A DNA stretch of 64,000 nt from Tenebrio molitor (Eukaryota; Arthropoda; Insecta; Coleoptera; Tenebrionidae), in assembly GCF_963966145.1 (NCBI RefSeq), contig NC_091048.1:17050001-17114000 (forward strand). Direction: 5' to 3'. Positions 1 through 11,323 of the stretch are shown here, piece by piece. The position numbers and the translations under genes are program-made. Numbering within the stretch: the first letter of the stretch is position 1; every line of letters starts with the position of its first letter. The notes under the pieces are model-generated. The model saw nothing but the letters and a program-made list of their open reading frames with translations, did not search any database and was not told where the DNA came from.

Positions 1-109
1 CTTTATATCAATGATAAAAAATCCCACGTAATTAGGACTATCATCGCAAAACAAAATTGAAAACTCGTCTAATTTTAATAAAATGAAAAACATCGAGGAA
101 GGTAATATT

Positions 110-3100
110 TTATAGGTCTGTGTCGTACCATGCTGCAACTTGATTGTTGTCTTGGGGAGGTGCGGGTAATTGATCAATTGGGTCAAAGTTGTCTGTGTTG
201 GTTACGTCCATGGCTTCTATTGGGCTGTAAGTTGATCCGTTGCCGCCACCGTGGGAACCGATCTCTAGACCTTGCATGTCTATTGGTATCTGGTCATAGC
301 CTAAGAAATACTCTAATTCAGAGGCGAATTTAAATGAATTGTGGACAAAAGTTGCCACTTGATAGAACTCGTCATGCTTTTAATAATCTACTCTACACAC
401 TACTACATGCCGACACAATTTACCTATGTTAAAATCGTCAAGTTGCGTTTCTTGTTAAAGTTCTCGGTTCTTGAAAAAATGTTACGTTATAAGTTAGTTT
501 ATACACAACTATACGTGTTATTTAAGCGTTAGTATGTAGGGCGATTATCATGACAATTTACCTTGTTGGGGGTACGACCGTCCACCGTGATTGCTGTGCA
601 CGCTAGGTGGTCCCTGGGTATACATAGTGTCATACGGTTGGTCAGGACTCAAAATGTCCTAAAATGATCGGTGACAAATGCAAACACAACAAAAACAAAC
701 AAAAAAAAAGAGCCAAAAAGTCATAAATTCAAGGCTAAGAGTGAAAATTCAAGCCACTAAAATCTAAATTCTACTACAAATATAAACGTGTAATACATAC
801 CTCCAATGGTATGGTAGTACAATTTTATAAGCGATGCAACATCAATACATCTTTAATTACCTGCAAGTCAGGATCCATCCCCAGATCCGGGTTCCACAAA
901 TTCTCCTCTCGGAATAAAGAGTTGGTCAACTCCATGGACAATCGTTTTTTATAATCTTGTGGTTTATCTTCGCTCATTCTAAACAATACGGCTGCCGCAT
1001 ATGTTGCCACTCCTGAAAGTAATGAAACATTAACAGAAGACATAGCTATAAAGTACGGAATTGAAAAACATAATAACTGCTAACTTGGACACAATATTTT
1101 TCTTTACGAATCTCGCAAGATTTACCTTCGTTTCGTGAATGTAACAGTTCTGTCAGTGGTGAAGTGGCCCCTTCTTGCTCTATCATTTCTGCGCCTTCTT
1201 TGTCAGCTGCCAGTTCACAGAGAACACCAGCGGCTACACGCTGGATGTTTTCAATGTCATTGAATAGCAATTGAACAAATATGGGAATAACCATCTGTTG
1301 TCGAATGATCGCTCTATTGTGGGATTCTCGGGCTAATATGTGCAGAGCACCGACGGTTCCTTCGACAATTTCTTCCATTCTTACACCATCTGCATAATTG
1401 GACGTTTGTTGACTACCTCCGCTAGCCACACTTGCCCTCTGTTAAAAGATAGAATCGAATTAATGAAATATTTTAATTATTCTAAAAAAAAAGAGAACTT
1501 TAGGTAAGTCTGCTTACTCTTTGGGTATCCTGGAAAGCCCTCATGAGCAACTGCACGAGATGATGTATAGCGCCGTGTTCCCTTAGTGGGGCATGATTGG
1601 CTGGACACAACGCCAGGTTTCTAATAAGACCAATGACGGCCTTGACTAGGGGCCAACGCGACGGCGGATTTAACAATTTCACGATGACCTGAATGCCGTA
1701 ATTCAACCTGACTGCATTCTGTGCCATTTCTGATTCCACATGTCTTGATGTTAGATGTCGCAAGGCACAAACTGCGGGTTCCGTGATCTCCTCGCGATCT
1801 CCAGCGCTCACAATTGTGCGTACGAGAGCATCAACGCCGCCCACTTGGCAGACGGTGACTTTGTTACGTTGATTGTTGCACGTCAGATTGGATAGGATTC
1901 CTGAGGCGCAAGTGACCACGTGAACGTCTTGGGAGTTTAGAACTTGCACTAGCGAACTGAGCAAGCCTTCCAAACCGTCAACTTTGGTTGCAGCATCGGA
2001 TAAATTACGTAAAGTCCACAGACAGTTCTGGACCAGTCGGCCGCTCGGATTGCCCAAGTGCATGGCGAGGGCCTGCATTCCTCCAGCCTCTACGATTGCG
2101 GGTTTGTTGCTGGGACAAACCGATAAAACCTGGAACATAAGTAAATAAAACGAAATATATTAATACCCACAAATTGAAAATGTTTTTCACTAGTTGCTTA
2201 CCTTCAACACGCGTGAGGTGGTCCACAGTAGCTTCTCGTAATCGTAAGACCTCATGATTCTGACGAGTTCTATTGGTCCTTGTGACGCGAGAATGATTAA
2301 TTTGCTTTCTTGATTACCGTACGCCAAAATCTGTAAGCAATCGGTGACGATCGCCAGAAATTTCACGTTGTTCCTCTGCAACAACGCAACCATTTTCTGT
2401 AAACCACCAGCGAGACGTACTGCCATTTTGGAACCGTCTTGATGAAGAAGTAAATTGTGCAATGTTGTAATGGCATAAAAGAGTACACTTTCAACGGGCG
2501 AACTCAGGAGCTTAACTAAAGCGGGAATGCCACCACTTTTGAAAATGGCCAAGAGACCTTGGCGATGGTGTGATAATTTGTGCAAAGTGCCGACTGCACC
2601 TTTGGTAGTTTCTAAGTCGTTTGAATTTGAAATAGCTCTCACTAAAGCGGCCACCATTTGCGGACTGTTCATGATGGCATGTCGTGAAGCTTCTTTCTTT
2701 GACAATTGGTGTACCATCATGGCAGCTTGCGAAACCACTACTTGATCTTCGTCGTTCAACAATTTGATCAATTCTGGTATTGCTCGGGTCGCTAAATCGG
2801 CGTCGTCTTGATAATTGATTAAATTGACCACCGCATGTTTCAGCATCTGACTTGGTTCAGAGAGTCGCTGAACGGCTGTTTGATGGCTAGGATCGAATTG
2901 CGTCGAAGGTATTTCGATTCCTTCGTCTAATGTTTCTGGAAACATAGCAGCTCGAACTCTTTGGGATCTCGTTTGATTTAATTGGTTGTTCATTTCGTCC
3001 ACTTGGTCTTGTGTGAAGCCCTGGGAATAACCTTGATCTAAATCGAAGAGATCCATTTCTTCTTCTTCTTTGCCGCTCAACGATGGTACTTGGGTGGCGG

Positions 3101-6100
3101 CTCCGGAATGGATGCCGGAGTCGCCCAAGTATGAATTTTGTTGCCACATCAGGGTTTGCTCCTTGGCTGGTGGCATGGGTAAATCGCCGGGACCGCTTTG
3201 ATAATGTCCTTGTGAGACTGGGATATTTTTAAGATTAAAATTAAATTATAACAAAGTGTTCATATGTTAAGAAGAGAATACATAATTTCTGAGGCTTGGA
3301 ACTAAAAAATCCAAAATATACTTATATCAATACTGACATACAGGTGTCCCACTTAAGATTTTCAGGTCTTATATATCTATTATTTATGCACCGATTTTTG
3401 TGAAATTTGGAAGATAGGTATTCTGGTGAATGAAGAATATATTACTGGTAATAAAATATTACGAAAATACCTGATTAATAAAAAATGTAATTTAAAAAAA
3501 TTCCTTTTTTTTGAGAGGATTTCCCTTGCCATTCAACGTGGAAACGCTGCAAGCATTCGGGGCACTTTGCCAGATTCCGCATTATTATCGGAAATTTTCG
3601 CATTGTAAATTAAAAATGTTATTTTATGTTAAATTTTAATAAATAATTACCTTTATTTGAATCTACACAAAACTAGTGTCCGATTGTTACTCGTTAGAAA
3701 ACATGTGTCTACACAATTTAATCAAATTAACAGTTTCTACTTCAAGAAAACATTAATTATTTGTTAAACATGTGCTAAAATTTTTGAGATATTAAAGTCA
3801 AGTCGCTTTGAAACAATTGAACAATTCTGCGAAAAATTAAATAAATTGACACGATTTTTTCTTTTTCTTATAGTATGACAACCTTTAGGGGTCGAATTTT
3901 TGCGGAAGTCATTGTTTATTGTTGTTCTACACTTTAGTATAAAACTTAAACGATTTCATTCACAAATAAATGGAATTAAAATGGCGTTCTTAAGACTGGA
4001 GGTACTTGACTAACATGAGATTAATTAATCTCCACCCTTCAAATTACACAGGTCAACAATGAACAACCTGTCTCAAAATCAAAACGTAAATATGATGGAC
4101 TTTTGGATGTAGATGACGGCAAAAATATTTAAAAAATTCCACGTCCAGTTTTCAAAGAAAAATTTTTTTTGTTTGTCGTTTATTTGAATCTGGTACAAGG
4201 AGAGAGTAGACTTTTTGGACGTTACAACTAAGCTAGAACAAAAATTTTGCATCTACCCTCACTACTCAAGTTTTTTGACTAAAAAAATGTTTGCTGCAAT
4301 TTTAAATTCATTTTTTATAGTTTTATTCTCGATGGTATTTGTACAAAGAAACCTTGTCGAAATAAATATTTACAAAAAATTTTGAAATGTCGACAAAAGA
4401 CCATATAAATTGATCTCAATGTTCAAGAAACAACAAAGAAATATAACTTTGTGCAAAAGTATACCTTATTCATTTTCTTACGATTATTGCCGATTTTAAA
4501 TCAAAATTTATTTAGGTGTATGTCGTATTTTAACATTTTTTTCCAAAACACTCTTACGTGATAAAGAAAAATTAAGTTCATATCTGAAATCAGCATCCTA
4601 AAAAGACTTAAACATCTTATTAAAACCAAAACAGGTTTTTATAAATTAAATTTTGCAGCACTGTGTTATCTATCTGTTAAATTTCCAAAAAATCGGTCCA
4701 TAAATAATAGAGATATAAGACCTAAAAGTCTTAGGTGGGACACCCGGTATTCATTATTATCGATCATTGAATACGCACAAACATGTTTTTAAAGTAACTT
4801 TGTAGACGGTGTCTGCTAATTTTATTTACGTTGTTATTACAAAACAAAATATTTCTAGTTGATACCTAACATTTATACAGTTGAACATCGAATATAATAA
4901 TTTGGTGAAATTTTAAATGATGTGTTACTGGTTAAATACTAGATACTAGTAATAATTAAAAAAATATGTATGTATAAATGTAATTTAAGTACATATTTAA
5001 ACTATATTTGGAGAACATTTGTCAAAATTAAAACTGATTATTTTCGTATTGAGAAAGGTACGTAATCTCTCCTTGTAGTTATGAAATCATGTTATCTTTG
5101 CCTTAGTAGAATTTGCTTTATTGACTTATTTTATCAGTTATCGAATACTCTAGCTCTAGCCTAATGGTTATCGTCGAGTCACAGTTTGTTTTACTATGTA
5201 CACTTTAAAAAACCCAGTGTATTATCTGTCACTTGTGTATGCCTCACAATCAGTAATTTTGATATTCACTTAAACATTTATAAGATTTCCATTTACTTTA
5301 GTCAACAATTATTTAGGTCAACTCAACTCGGAATCAGAAAGCCCGTAAGGCAAAATAAAGCATTTGTATTTAGCTCAAAGAAGCTTTTGCGATTTTCGGA
5401 GGTTCAGATGGTCTGGAATGCATGAAGTATTTTTGGTTGCGTATACCGATTTCAATTTAAACTTGGAATTTTTTGCCGAAACACGGCCAAACAGGCAACA
5501 GCGGTGTATGTCCATTATCCGTTATTGGAAACACCATTACTATAGTAAGATTCAACGATGAATCTTTTATGTTCTGGAGTAAAAACCATTTTTGGGTTGA
5601 AATTTGATTCATAGTAACAGTTGATTGACGTTCATTAGCTGAGCTTCTTTCCATGTTATTCAATAAGTCAACAAACCACTGTTATAACTGTCGATCTTAA
5701 TATATTCTACTACATATTTGACACAAAAGTTTTTGTCGTTTCTGCTTCTACCTTTGCATCAAATAACCTAAACATAATTGACATGAAATAAGCACGGGCA
5801 TGATTTATAAATGTATACTGCGATCTGAAATATTTTTAACTAATTTGTCAAAAAAACCCTTTGTTGGAAGCAATTTGAATTCGAAAACAAAGGAGATTGA
5901 AGAAAATCAAATTTGAAAATATATGTAGTTGCGAAATTAAAATTTCGGACACTATTTTTCATTAAATCATCGCTTTGATATGTTGCCTACCCGTTATTAT
6001 GCCACAAATGACAATTTTTGAATGCCAAAAAGACAAAAACATGACAAGAGTAAAAAATAAGGTTATTAACGTAAAGGTTGTTTTAGAGTATAGTTGACTC

Positions 6101-7657
6101 AAGTTGCAAAAAACCACTTGTCATTTGCAACAGCATTTTTTCAACATTATTGAACCAAATAAAGGCACAAAGCAAAATCATAGTTTGGATTGAATATTTT
6201 CCATAAAAGTACAGTTTTAAAGTAATTTCAAATTACTAATGCCATAAAAGTGCGGTTGCAAATAACAAGTGGTTTTTTGCAACTTGAGTCAACTTTATAT
6301 ATCATGACATTGACAATAGTGCCCGAAATTTTAATTCCGCAACTGTACAATGATATGGACAGCAAAATTTCCGAAAACGTGGCGTGGCTTTACTTATTGC
6401 ACCAGCGATGATGAAGAGAGGATTTGTCAAAACAAAGTTGTATATGGTAAACCCAATCACCACCTTCTTTGTTGTCATTTCGAAAATAGAGTAAAAACCA
6501 TTTTTTTTTAAATAAACTTCATCCAAGTGTTACAAATGATTTCTTTTTATTTTATTGATCGTATTGAATAATATTCTTCATTGAATCAGAACAATTTAAT
6601 TCAAAACAATTAAAATTTATGTTTATCGTAAAGCTTTAATTTTTGGCTCAAGCAAGTTATAATCAGGTATGGTTTTAAAGAATATTTTACAAAGGGAACA
6701 ATAATGATAAGCGAACTTAAAGTTTATCCAATGACCAGCTATCAAATAACATTGTGCATACAGGGTGATTCATGAATAGTCTGATTTATTTACAAAAATA
6801 TAATTGTTTTGACACTTTTGATTGACACTATTGTTTCATTTTTCTGAAATCGGATTACTATGATCACAAAATTTTATTCAAACTGAAAAACAGTGAAGTA
6901 TTCTATGAGAGAGTACGAGTAATTTGTGTTGCAGGAATAAAGGTGCTAAATCAGACTACTCGTGAATCACCCTGCATGTGTTAAAGCTGAGCTATTTTAT
7001 TATTTGTTATTAAAAGAAATCCTTTTTTTCCAATAAGCAATTCTATCCTCAACAGAATTTCACATAAAATTTAATAAACGCTTAAAATCCTCTTTAACAT
7101 GCTCTCCAAAATAGCATTCATTCTTTAATTAAATGAAGACATTCATCGAACCTCAATTATAACATACATGTAAAGTTGACTCAAGTTGCAAAAAACCACT
7201 TTGCATTTGCAACAGCACTTTTAGCGCATTAGTCATTTGAAATTACTTTAAAACTGTACTTATTTCGAAAATATTCAATCCAAACTATGATTTTCTGGTC
7301 CCTTCGTGCCTTTATTTGATTCAAAAATATGAAAAAAAAGCTGTTGCAAATGACAAGTGGTTTTTTGCAACTTGAGTCAACTGTATGTACATATTTAGAT
7401 AATTTGCCACAAGCTCTGCTAGAAGTTACATTTGATCAATCAATTCTATTTTTATAATAGTAGATATTTTGGAAATATTTCCTGTTGAAATTATTTTTAT
7501 TGTGAAAGCTACTGTTTAGAGATTAATGTTTTTGTTTTTCTGCTATCAGACGCATTTAAGATTAAATCAATTTATATAGATATTTTAACAAAATTTTAGA
7601 TTATTTATAATATTAGTACTTACTCGGTCTGTTTTGGTTGGATTGCAAGTAACTCAT
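110..7657 (-). CDS. arm: Armadillo (beta-catenin), seven coding exons
   Basis: Beta-catenin links cadherins to alpha-catenin at adherens junctions and acts as the nuclear co-activator of Wnt/Wingless signalling. Coding exons in transcript order are 7657-7624, 3217-2202, 2129-1518, 1438-1126, 1012-861, 658-562 and 300-110. All junctions are GT-AG, the phases agree, and the sum is 2415 nt (804 aa plus stop), close to the family's usual 780-840. The start is ATG at 7655-7657 (MSYLQSNQNRP), followed by an A|GTAAGT donor. The N-terminus holds the GSK3/CK1 degron DSGIHSG near residue 44, followed by PSLSGKEEEE. Armadillo repeats run from about residue 140 to 690 (TLHNLLLHQDGSKMAVRL, CLWTLRNLSDAATK, LALCPANHAPLREHGA). 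The C-terminus ends AAWYDTDL, a PDZ-type acidic tail, without the long glycine-rich stretch of the fly protein. The first coding intron (3218-7623) holds several transposons. A 3' splice site just upstream of the ATG (about 7682) implies a 5' non-coding exon further upstream. Confidence 0.97.
3341..4747. mobile_element. 1.4-kb TA-flanked TIR transposon in arm intron
   Basis: The left end (about 3341-3400, CAGGTGTCCCACTTAAGA) and the inverted right end (about 4680-4747) match over roughly 60 bp and are flanked by TA. This fits a Tc1/mariner-type element. No intact transposase is visible inside; the short reading frame at 3426-3608 is not recognised. It is a dead or non-autonomous copy within the arm first coding intron. 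Confidence 0.75.
6092..6294. mobile_element. MITE family A, copy 1
   Basis: A 203-bp element with terminal inverted repeats AGTTGACTCAAGTTGCAAAA. The TIR is followed by a second inner inverted stretch, so the whole element can fold on itself. Two further copies lie at 7174-7382 and 25095-25302. It has no coding capacity. It lies in the arm intron. Confidence 0.85.
6761..6974. mobile_element. MITE with CAGGGTGATTCA ends
   Basis: A 214-bp element. The left end CAGGGTGATTCATGAATAGT is inverted at the right end (about 6950-6974). It is flanked by TA on the left and by CA on the right, a decayed TA duplication. It is non-coding and lies in the arm intron. Confidence 0.75.
7174..7382. mobile_element. 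MITE family A, copy 2
   Basis: A 209-bp copy of the same family as 6092-6294, with the same TIRs and the same internal order. It sits 0.9 kb from copy 1 in the same arm intron. It is non-coding. Confidence 0.85.
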
Positions 7658-7682
7658 TCCGAATTACCTACCACACCACACC

Positions 7683-9506
7683 TGAAACATGGAATTCTCA
7701 GAATCAGTGTTCTATTACAAATCTCAATGGAATTTCTGAGTGTGACAACTTACAAAAGAAACGCCTTCTCCTCCCCGCAAATATGGTTCAATTATTAAAT
7801 AATATGAAATATTCCGATATAATAATGAGGTGCACATGCAAAACTAGTTTTAATTGCAATATAAATAATCACCCACTCACAAAGAGGTCCATGTTGTCAT
7901 ATAGACAAGTTCATCGACATTTTTAAATGTACGTGAATTGCAACGTATCAATCCCCTCCCACACATTTAAATGAATGAAATTACAAATATCGCGGTAAAT
8001 TAACTCACCTTTCGACACAAAATTGCACTTTTTTCTTCAATCAATCACTTTTCTGGTGTGGAATAAAACATACACCGCACCCAATCACAAATATCAGATT
8101 GCCTACAAGACTTGTTCACAAGATGCTGAAATGTCAAAGTGAAGGACGTTGATTTTCAAATACGAAATGGCGTTTTAATTATCAAAAACTGTAAATGTAT
8201 ACATTTAAAATACGTACACTTTTCAATAACTACAAAATACAACAAAATAGCTTAGTTCGTCGTCTTCGATTATGGTTATGGTGTAAAAGTACTTGATGTG
8301 CGTGCGCCCTCTACTGGTCAGCTGTTACACTTATGAATTAGTGTTTGCAGGATTCTTCATGATTTCATTTAAATTTTTTAGTTGGTGACATTTAAAATGA
8401 ATTTCTGTTAAATAGCATTTATTCACTGGAAATAAGCATTGCAGGTGGAAGAGTAATTGCGGCATGACCAGATAAAGTTATGGGCAACTCACTTATGCCT
8501 CTTACCCAAGCATCTGAAAATGAAAAAGTAATGATTTTTTAAAACGCCGAATTTGTTTGTTTTTGTTAGGTACAGTGGGGAGCACAGAATTTCGGGCAGC
8601 AATTAAAAAAAAAACAATGTATAATGGATTCATGATGAATGTGGATAATGGGTGGCTATCACATCTAGTAACATTGTTGGTAGTAGCTACAGAACAAATA
8701 AAATTCCCTAATAAAAACTGACAGCGTACAAACTTCTAAATAAAAACTAGGAATAAAAATGCATAGGTCGGTGGAAAGACGCCTGTATTTAATTTGCAAA
8801 TACACGAATAAATACATTCTCGTTTTCATTTACAGCGGTACCTATTTGATGTGAAACCAGACAAAGAAATACATAATAAATAACACGATTTGTGAACCCT
8901 TGCCATGAGATTGAACAAACAAAGCATATACAACAAATAAATGAACAACACGGCACTGAGAAAACGGAGAAAACTAAAGACACGATAATAATAACAGCAG
9001 CTGTAAATGGGATGAATAAAACCTCCAAAAATAATCCACAAACGATGGCACACCATAATCTTTTCTAATTGTTAAATTTATACAATAGGTAACAAAGAGA
9101 GAACAAACAAGATTTCAAATTTACAATTACTACCTGAAACTAGGCTCTTCTAACTCATAGTTCTTCGCATAACACGTGGTTTATCATGTGAAACAAAGAA
9201 ACAAGACATACCTGGGAAGCACGTGTGGTAATTTAAATGATCCTACCTTGATTAAACTGCGAACGTCGCACCTGTACCTAAGTATGATGTGTGCCATTCG
9301 GCGTTTACAATAAACACAAAAAAAAAAATGGCTACCTGGGGCCCGTTGCACAATTAAGAATTTACAAGTTACAAAATACAAGTTACAAGTTACTAGTTAT
9401 TAGTACAGTTGGTTGCAAAAAAAATCGGGAAACGAAAATTTTCCTAATGTAAATTTGATCTTGTCCATTTGTTTTGACAGTACCTATCAAATAATTTGCA
9501 GGTATA
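7683..9506. other. Upstream of arm: promoter / 5' UTR region
   Basis: A 3' splice-site-like sequence on the minus strand ends near 7682, so the arm transcript probably begins in an untranslated exon somewhere in 7.7-8.2 kb; its exact position cannot be fixed. At 8573-8606 there is a solitary end of the MITE seen complete at 15078-15289. At 9362-9398 ACAAGTTA-like units recur. Short reading frames at 8789-9056 and 9184-9381 look accidental. Confidence 0.4.
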
Positions 9507-10092
9507 CAGGGTGTTTTCGAAGTTGAGGCGTTCCTTTTAACATGTGATAGTATGCGTTGTTCTAAAGAATTTTAGCCAAAATCACCTTAGTAAAATGTGT
9601 AGGACAATGAAGATACAATAAGTTAATTTTTTTGAAATTTTTGAAACCGGTCCTGCTCAAAGTTGCGCTGATTTGTTAGAAATTGGAATTGATAAAAAAA
9701 AATCAAATGAGCATGGACGTTAATCAAAACTACTGTCAGAGTTGTCATCTAATTAGTCGAAATGGCTTTATTATTAGGAAAATAATGAGTTCACAGATAT
9801 GTTGCAAATGCATGGGCAATGTTATCACGTTATCAGAATGCATCTGCAGCGTCCAAAGAGTATTGCAAAACGATTTCCGGAAAGACACCATTCTGGGCCA
9901 GGTTAGTTATTAATCTAGTACAGTGGAGAAATGGACAGGACAGGACTTAAAATTTTAGAAAACAATAAAAATATACAATTTATTATCTCCGTTAATACAA
10001 ACATTTTACTAAGAAGATTTAGGCTAAAATTCTTAAGAATAATGTGTAGTACCTCTTGTTACAAGGAACGCGTCAACTTCTAGAACATCCTG
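9507..10092 (+). mobile_element. MITE family B, copy 1 (586 bp)
   Basis: It is flanked by TA on both sides, with ends CAGGGTGTTTTCGAAGTTG and an imperfect inverted counterpart at about 10060-10092. Two more copies occur at 22608-23199 and 24400-24985 (inverted). An open frame of 76 codons (9683-9913) is shared with the third copy. The family resembles a non-autonomous Tc1/mariner derivative; no transposase motif is visible. Confidence 0.85.
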
Positions 10093-11000
10093 TATAGTTA
10101 TAGTGATTAGGATAGAAGCAATTTAAACTGACCAATCCTGTTGTTGATGTTGATGTTTTCAACGACATCCGTGCTGTCAGTGTCATTTTAAATATGTTGT
10201 TGCAGATTGTACACACAAATTCATAACCAGAATTCAGAATATAAGCAAATTCTAGTTGAAAAAATGGTTATTAAATTTTTTAAACAATTGACGCATTAGG
10301 AACAATAATCGTAAAATTTTAATTTAATGAAATATACCGTGTGAACAACAATTACTGATTGAGTTGGCGATAAATTCTGGTGACTTTTGGTGACTTTTAT
10401 GTCATGTTCCAACGATAGAACCATTTTATTAATAAAAGAATACAAAAACCAAGACGTTTAAATATGAAATGTATACCAGCTGTCAATAGTGTCAATAAAA
10501 CAAACCGAAATATAGGTACAATTCACAGTCTTGAAAATTTCATGTAAATTTTTTTATTGCCAACTGAAACAGTTATTGTTGCTGACCCTGTACGTATTTG
10601 TAGGGCAGTTCTGGGTAAATTATTATTAACTAAATTAATGACGAAATTGACAACAAACAACAATGCGAATATTTAAAAACGAAACGTCATATGACAGGAC
10701 CTGACGCCAATCTAACAAAAAAATATCTTGGCCTGCTGCGTGTTTAAAACAATCGTGAACGGCTTATAAATATTAAGCGTTTTTGATGAATTTTTGTGTT
10801 CGACACTGTCAGAATTTGAGAATTTTCTCCTGTGTGATCGGATTTTGATAAATGTCACAACTTGTCAAAACGAAACGTCAAGCTAATTTTAAAGGTTTTA
10901 AGCGATTTGGAGCCTTCAAGGGGTTCGTCGAACAAAAAAAAAAAAACGTTGTATTCAACAATTCAACTCGTTCGTTTGTAAATTTTTTGGCACTCGTGGG
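10093..11000. other. Non-coding stretch
   Basis: AT-rich sequence with no convincing gene. The frame at 10852-11058 begins before the hAT boundary and runs into it, so it is not a gene. Positions 10993-11000 (CTCGTGGG) are the left target duplication of the adjacent hAT-like element. Confidence 0.5.
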
Positions 11001-11323
11001 CAGGGTTGGCATGTTTAAAACATTATGTTTTAATCTACAGTTTAAAACAGTGTTTTAAACATGTTGTATAAAAAACACACGCTTGTTTAAAACACGTTTT
11101 AAACATGTTTTTTAATCCATGTGTTAAAAAAAAAAAACAAGAATTCAACTTTTTTTAGTCACGTTCATTTATTCATTTATTCAGATTATTCACATTTCCA
11201 TTACAAATTGGGCTTTTTTTTGGTGTGAGTGGTCCAGTTTAAAACGCTCGTTTCACTCGCGTTTTAAAGGTCCACGAGTGCCAAAAAAACCCCAAATTAC
11301 ACACGAACTCGTTAAATAAACTA

